Source of the DNA: Pseudomonas fluorescens
GTDB lineage: Bacteria; Pseudomonadota; Gammaproteobacteria; Pseudomonadales; Pseudomonadaceae
Reading direction: 5' to 3'
Length of the DNA stretch: 64,000 bases
Assembly (NCBI RefSeq): GCF_902497625.1
Contig: NZ_CABVGX010000024.1
Coordinates: 26,266-90,265 of the forward strand
Of this stretch, positions 60,139 through 64,000 are shown piece after piece. The notes below the pieces were generated by a model. It was given only the letters and a program-made list of their open reading frames with translations. It searched no databases and was not told where the DNA came from. A program made the translations under genes and the position numbers. Position 1 is the stretch's first letter. Each line of letters opens with the position of its first letter.

Positions 60139-61764
60139 ATGTTTTTGCAAAAGTCATTGAGAGCGCAAATTCTCGCCCTGTTGAGCGGCAGTCTGTTGGC
60201 GATATTGCTGATCGCGTTGGCCTGCTTCCATTTTCTCTCCGATGGCGTGCAGAGTTATGCCAGCCTGATCCAGGGGCCGCTGCGCACCTCGCAACTGATC
60301 GATGAGGCCAACCTGCAATTCAAGGTGCAGGTGCAGGAATGGAAAAACGTTTTGCTGCGTGGCAAGCAACCGGCGGACCTGGACAAATACTGGAAACAAT
60401 TCGAAGACCGCCAGCGCGATGTGCAGGGCATCCTCGGCGAACTGGCCGGGCAGAAGGGCATCGAAGCGCGATTGAAAACGCGCATCGAACGCCTGCGTGC
60501 CGAACACCGTCAGCTGGGCGCGGCGTATCAGAAAGGTCGTGACGCGTACGTCGCGGCGGGCAGTGATCCGACGGCGGGCGACATGGCGGTGAAGGGCGTT
60601 GACCGCGCCGCCAGTGAACAGATGAGCGCGTTGGTCAGCGAGTTGCGCCAGCAGGGCAGCGAGCAGTCGAAGTTGATCAGCGCGAGCGCCGATCGTACGG
60701 TGTTCCTGGGGATTGTCGTCATGCTGGTGTCGGGCCTGCTGATCGGCTTGCTCAGCTTGTGGCTGGTCAACCGCAACCTGGTCGAGCCGATTCGCCGGCT
60801 GATCGAATATGTCGCTCAGCTCAGCCAGGGCAGGTTCGCCGAGCGCGTGGCCAGCACTCGTCAGGATGAACTCGGCAAACTGGCGATCGCCGCCAATACC
60901 CTGCGCGATTTCCTTGCCGAGACGTTCAGCCGGTTGCAGGCCAGCGCCAAGGATCTCGACAGCGCCAGCGGTGAACTGCAATCGATTGCCGGGCTAATGG
61001 CCAGCGGCACCAACGAGCAATTCAGCCGCACCGATCAGGTGGCCACGGCGATGAACGAAATGTCTGCCACCGCGCAGGAAGTCGCGCGTCATGCCGCCAA
61101 CGCAGCACGCGCTGCCGATGATGCTGACCAGTCCGCGCAGCAGGGCGAAAAGGTCATGCAGGGCACCATCCACACCATCACGCAGATGCGCGGTGAAATC
61201 GCCAACACCGCCACGGTGATTCGTCGTCTGGAAACTGACAGCGGGCGTATCGGCAAGGTGCTCGAAGTGATTCGCGGCATCGCTGAACAAACCAACCTGC
61301 TGGCGCTGAACGCGGCTATCGAAGCAGCCCGTGCCGGTGAGGCCGGGCGCGGTTTTGCGGTGGTCGCGGATGAGGTGCGCAGCCTCGCGCAACGCACGGC
61401 GGCGTCGATCATCGAGATCAATCAGATCATACAAACCGTGCAGACCGGTGCAGTGGACGCCGCGCAGGCCATCGAAAGCGGGCAGTCGCGCAGCGAAGAA
61501 AGCGTCGAGCAAGTGACTCAGGCTGGCGCCATGCTCGAGCGCATTACCCATGCAGTGGAAGCGATCCGCGACATGAACCGCCAGATCGCCACGGCCGCCG
61601 AGGAGCAGACCTCCGTGGCCGAGGACATCTCGCGCAACCTCACTGAAATCACCAGTATTGCCAGCACCAACCTGGACAACGTGCAACGCACCGAAGCCGC
61701 CAGCCACAACCTGCACGGCTTGTCCGGGCAACTGAACGAAGTGACCGCGCGCCTCAGCGCTTAA
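60139..61764 (+). CDS. Methyl-accepting chemotaxis protein
   Basis: This 541-residue chemoreceptor has two membrane helices (about 9-32 and 192-214) bounding a periplasmic ligand region without a recognised named domain. A HAMP segment (NRNLVEPIRRLIEYVAQLSQGRFAERV) and the signalling hairpin tip IRGIAEQTNLLALNAAIEAARAGEAGRGFAVVADEVR follow. The stop overlaps that of the convergent kinase gene by 4 nt. Ligand unknown. Confidence 0.95.
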   Translation: MFLQKSLRAQILALLSGSLLAILLIALACFHFLSDGVQSYASLIQGPLRTSQLIDEANLQFKVQVQEWKNVLLRGKQPADLDKYWKQFEDRQRDVQGILGELAGQKGIEARLKTRIERLRAEHRQLGAAYQKGRDAYVAAGSDPTAGDMAVKGVDRAASEQMSALVSELRQQGSEQSKLISASADRTVFLGIVVMLVSGLLIGLLSLWLVNRNLVEPIRRLIEYVAQLSQGRFAERVASTRQDELGKLAIAANTLRDFLAETFSRLQASAKDLDSASGELQSIAGLMASGTNEQFSRTDQVATAMNEMSATAQEVARHAANAARAADDADQSAQQGEKVMQGTIHTITQMRGEIANTATVIRRLETDSGRIGKVLEVIRGIAEQTNLLALNAAIEAARAGEAGRGFAVVADEVRSLAQRTAASIIEINQIIQTVQTGAVDAAQAIESGQSRSEESVEQVTQAGAMLERITHAVEAIRDMNRQIATAAEEQTSVAEDISRNLTEITSIASTNLDNVQRTEAASHNLHGLSGQLNEVTARLSA

Positions 61765-62936
61765 CGCAGCGGCAGGCTGAACGTGAAAACCGTGTGCTGG
61801 TCATCGCTGGACAGCACATCGAGTTTTCCACCATGGGATCTGGCGATCTCGCTGGCGATGTACAAACCCAAACCAAGACCGGCCTGCGGCGTATCGCGGG
61901 TTGGTCGAGAATAGGGCCGGAACAAATGCGGCAACGCTTGCGGGTCAATCGTGCCGCGGCTTTTCACGCTGAGTTCGAACGTGTCGTGATCAGTCGCCGC
62001 TCTGACTTCAATCGCTCCCTCGGGATCACCATGGGCGACGGCGTTCGCCACCAGATTGGAGAGCAGTTGCATCAAACGCTCGCGGTCGCAAGGCACGCCG
62101 CCGACCTCACCAATGGCTAACTCGATGCTGCGGCCTGGGCTGACGCTTTGGATTTCTGCGATCACGTGCTGCAACGCATCTGTCAGATCCGGACACGGCT
62201 TGATGTTCACCGGAATACCTTGGCCCAGAGAGCCCCGAGTGAAGTCCAGCACATCATCGACCAGCCTGCTCGCGCGGCGTGTGCTGGTAAGGATGTGTCT
62301 CGCCAACCGGTCGCGCGGCGGGTCGGGAAACTTGCGCAGGAGAATTTCGGCGGAAGCTTCGATGGCAAACAGCGGGTTGCGCAAATCATGCCCAAGCACG
62401 GCAATAAACTGCTCACGCAATGCACCGGTCTGCTTTTCCTGCATTAGCGCCGCTTCGGTTTGCTGCTGGTTTTCTTCGGCTTCGATCTGCAAAGAGAGCA
62501 TGCGCGCGAACGATTCCAGGGTGCTCTGAATGGTGCTCGCTTTAAGCTTTGCAGGGTTGGGGTCGAGCGCACAAATGGTGCCGAAGAAACGCCCATCAGT
62601 CCGGTAAACCGGCACTGAGATATAGCTTTCGAATTGGTAGAGACGGGGTGTGTGATGATCGCAGTACAGGATGTCTTCACTGGCATTGTCGATCACCACA
62701 GCACGATGGTCCTGGCGAATTTCATGGCACAGCGTGGTGACCACATCCAGTTCACCACCCACCTCCAAGCCGAAGCCGAGATCATCCAGAACCGCGCAGG
62801 CTGTCCAGGAATCTTCCGTCACGCGGGCGACTGCCGCGAAGCGCATACCGGTCATCTCACGGATAACCTGGAGTATGGCCGGCACTGCGCTGATTCGGCC
62901 AATAGTGGCAATGTCTGCTGCCGCTGTTTGCCCCAT
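61761..62936 (-). CDS. GAF-domain sensor histidine kinase
   Basis: This 391-residue soluble kinase has an N-terminal GAF domain (about 20-160, VPVYRTDGRFFGTICALDP), a short coiled coil (EAEENQQQTEAALMQEKQ), the phosphorylated histidine box FIAVLGHDLRNPLFAI and an HATPase domain (NLVANAVAHG, GLGLGLYIASEIARSHGG). No membrane helix. Its response regulator is not in the window. Convergent with the chemoreceptor gene. Confidence 0.9.
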   Translation of the reverse strand: MGQTAAADIATIGRISAVPAILQVIREMTGMRFAAVARVTEDSWTACAVLDDLGFGLEVGGELDVVTTLCHEIRQDHRAVVIDNASEDILYCDHHTPRLYQFESYISVPVYRTDGRFFGTICALDPNPAKLKASTIQSTLESFARMLSLQIEAEENQQQTEAALMQEKQTGALREQFIAVLGHDLRNPLFAIEASAEILLRKFPDPPRDRLARHILTSTRRASRLVDDVLDFTRGSLGQGIPVNIKPCPDLTDALQHVIAEIQSVSPGRSIELAIGEVGGVPCDRERLMQLLSNLVANAVAHGDPEGAIEVRAATDHDTFELSVKSRGTIDPQALPHLFRPYSRPTRDTPQAGLGLGLYIASEIARSHGGKLDVLSSDDQHTVFTFSLPLR

Positions 62937-63045
62937 AGTTGTTGGTCTCGATAGATACAGTGACAGTGCGCATTCTATCGGGCGGAAACATGGTTGGCTT
63001 CATCGAATTCGAGCGTTCGTCCGATGCTGACCGCAAGACGCAAAA

Positions 63046-63075
63046 AAGCCGCACGATCCGAAAATCGTGCGGCTT
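63046..63075 (-). terminator. Orphan rho-independent terminator before the IS
   Basis: AAGCCGCACGAT and ATCGTGCGGCTT form a perfect 12-bp stem with a 6-nt loop. The T-run is on the minus strand, so it should end a leftward gene that would lie to the right, beyond the insertion sequence. Confidence 0.8.
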
Positions 63076-63140
63076 ATTGTGTGAGGGTGTCTCGTCCTGA
63101 ATAAGGTTTACACCTTCTGGCTTCTTATCAGGAAGGTGCA

Positions 63141-63536
63141 ATGGACACGGGCGCAAAACGTAGTCAGCGTGATTACACGCTGACTTTTAAATTGTCGGTC
63201 GTCGATCAGGTCGAAAAAGGCGAGTTGAGTTATAAAGAGGCTCAACGGCGTTATGGGATTCAGGGCCGGTCGACGGTGTTGGTTTGGTTACGCAAGCATG
63301 GTCGACAGGACTGGAGCCAAGGCGCTTCCATTCGCTCCCAGAGGATCCGACCGATGGACGAGCCCATCTTGCCGCTGACGCCCGAGCAACGAATCAAAGA
63401 GCTTGAGGAGCAGTTGGCGCTGGCGAATCAGAAAGCCAAATTCTTCGAGGACGTGGTCGATGTGCTGAAAAACGACTACGGCGTATCCATTCTAAAAAAG
63501 CGGCCCGGCAAGTCGTTGCGCAAACCCAAACCCTGA
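63141..63536 (+). CDS. IS3-family transposase OrfA
   Basis: This 131-residue protein binds the IS ends. An N-terminal helix-turn-helix (YTLTFKLSVVDQVEKGELSYKEAQRRYGI) is followed by a leucine-zipper helix (RIKELEEQLALANQKAKFFEDVVDVL). Near the end, A-AAA-AAG at 63494-63500 is a standard -1 frameshift site, needed to make the OrfAB transposase. Confidence 0.9.
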   Translation: MDTGAKRSQRDYTLTFKLSVVDQVEKGELSYKEAQRRYGIQGRSTVLVWLRKHGRQDWSQGASIRSQRIRPMDEPILPLTPEQRIKELEEQLALANQKAKFFEDVVDVLKNDYGVSILKKRPGKSLRKPKP

Positions 63537-64000
63537 GTGTCAGCAGGGCTTGCCAGTTTATGGGGATCAGTCGCCAAGCTTATTACAAGCGTGATCGGGT
63601 CTACCGGGCCCGGCTCGAGCAAGACCAAAAGCTCATCAATTTCGTGCGCGAGATTCGCGTTCGACAGCCCTGCATCGGTGCCCGCAAGCTGCACTCCCTG
63701 ATGCATGCCAAGCTTGATAGGCAAGATTTGCATGTTGGCAGAGATCGCCTGTTTGAAGTCTTGCGTGATCACCGCCAACTGGTTCGTAGAAAACGGGCCT
63801 ATCACAAGACGACCGATAGCCATCATCGCTTCCGCTGCCATCCCAACCTTCTGAAGCCCGGTCCACGGCAAGTCGTTGCGACTGGGCCGGAGCAGGTCTG
63901 GGTCGCGGATATCACCTACCTCCCTACGCAAGAAGGCTCCGCCTATCTGAGCCTGGTGACGGATGCCTACTCCAGAAAGATCGTTGGCTACCACGTACAT
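63500..64000 (+). CDS. IS3-family transposase OrfB (integrase core), partial
   Basis: Read in the -1 frame after the A6G slippery site, this frame is open to the window edge (167 codons). SRQAYYKRDRVYRARLEQ precedes the HTH_21-like region, and VWVADITYLPTQEGSAYLSL shows the first Asp of the DDE integrase core. An ATG at 63560 could be an internal start. The remaining DDE residues lie beyond the edge. Confidence 0.9.

Larger units (their letters stand above)
63082..64000 (+). mobile_element. IS3-family insertion sequence, right end beyond window
   Basis: Includes the left end, near TGAGGGTGTCTCGTCCTGAA (start between 63082 and 63088 by comparison with IS3-type ends), orfA and the start of orfB. 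The right end and target duplication cannot be seen. Confidence 0.8.

Overview
The window reads as chromosome of a fluorescent pseudomonad (Pseudomonas fluorescens group). Support comes from moderately high GC, dense Pseudomonas-type gene content (bra/liv leucine transport, pca β-ketoadipate genes, TtgABC/MexAB-type efflux with a TtgR-type repressor, DinG, NhaA, RapA) and three families of REP-like palindromes in the gaps: a 'GGGAGCGAGCCTGCTCGCGA' type, a 'GGCGAGGGGGCTTGCCCCCGT' type and a 'GGAGCTGCCGAAGGCTGCGATC' type. I recognise no rRNA, tRNA, CRISPR array or prophage. The only mobile element is an IS3-family insertion sequence cut by the right edge.

Layout. 0-12.7 kb: envelope genes. Two tandem OmpA-domain lipoproteins carry matching hairpins over their ribosome-binding sites. 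They are followed by a DUF1145 membrane protein coupled to a collagen-like exported protein, a CopD-like membrane protein, dinG, a secreted GH50-like glycosidase with an internal Ala-rich duplication, an EstB-like serine hydrolase, a third OmpA lipoprotein with a Lys/Ala/Pro tail, pdxH and a glycine-zipper lipoprotein. 12.8-25.5 kb: nhaA, a cysteine synthase-like PLP enzyme, an FAD dehydrogenase, a lipoprotein, a divergent SDR/LysR pair, and the branched-chain amino acid ABC operon braC-livHMGF on the minus strand. 25.9-37 kb: a 3-hydroxyisobutyrate dehydrogenase-like gene whose 3' end overlaps a convergent MHYT-GGDEF-EAL cyclic-di-GMP enzyme, a spinster-type MFS gene, rapA, several very small genes including a 37-residue cbb3 oxidase subunit (CcoM) behind an ANR-type promoter, and a Pit phosphate transporter.

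37.7-48.8 kb: a consolidated protocatechuate cluster in the order pcaR-K-I-J-F-H-G-T-B-D-C. It encodes regulator, uptake and every step from protocatechuate to succinyl-CoA plus acetyl-CoA. It carries PcaR-box-like sequences upstream of pcaR, pcaK and pcaI and AANAANAA (Crc/Hfq) motifs beside three ribosome-binding sites. Twelve 17-bp tandem repeats lie between pcaG and pcaT. 49.1-55.8 kb: the efflux operon ttgABC, divergent from ttgR with the operator between. 56-59.2 kb: a GNAT gene, then a four-gene unit ending in an ECF42-type sigma factor with a DGPF (YciI) partner. A 135-bp duplication of the sigma gene's 3' end sits beyond a REP pair. 59.7-64 kb: a CorA/ZntB-like C-terminal remnant, a chemoreceptor with a candidate sigma-28 promoter, a GAF histidine kinase, and the IS3 element.

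The window is mostly ordinary core genome. The observations most worth following are the paired hairpins over the OmpA ribosome-binding sites, the ccoM/ANR unit, the 17-bp array inside the pca operon, and the 135-bp REP-flanked duplication. I found no strong candidate for a wholly new defence or mobile system.
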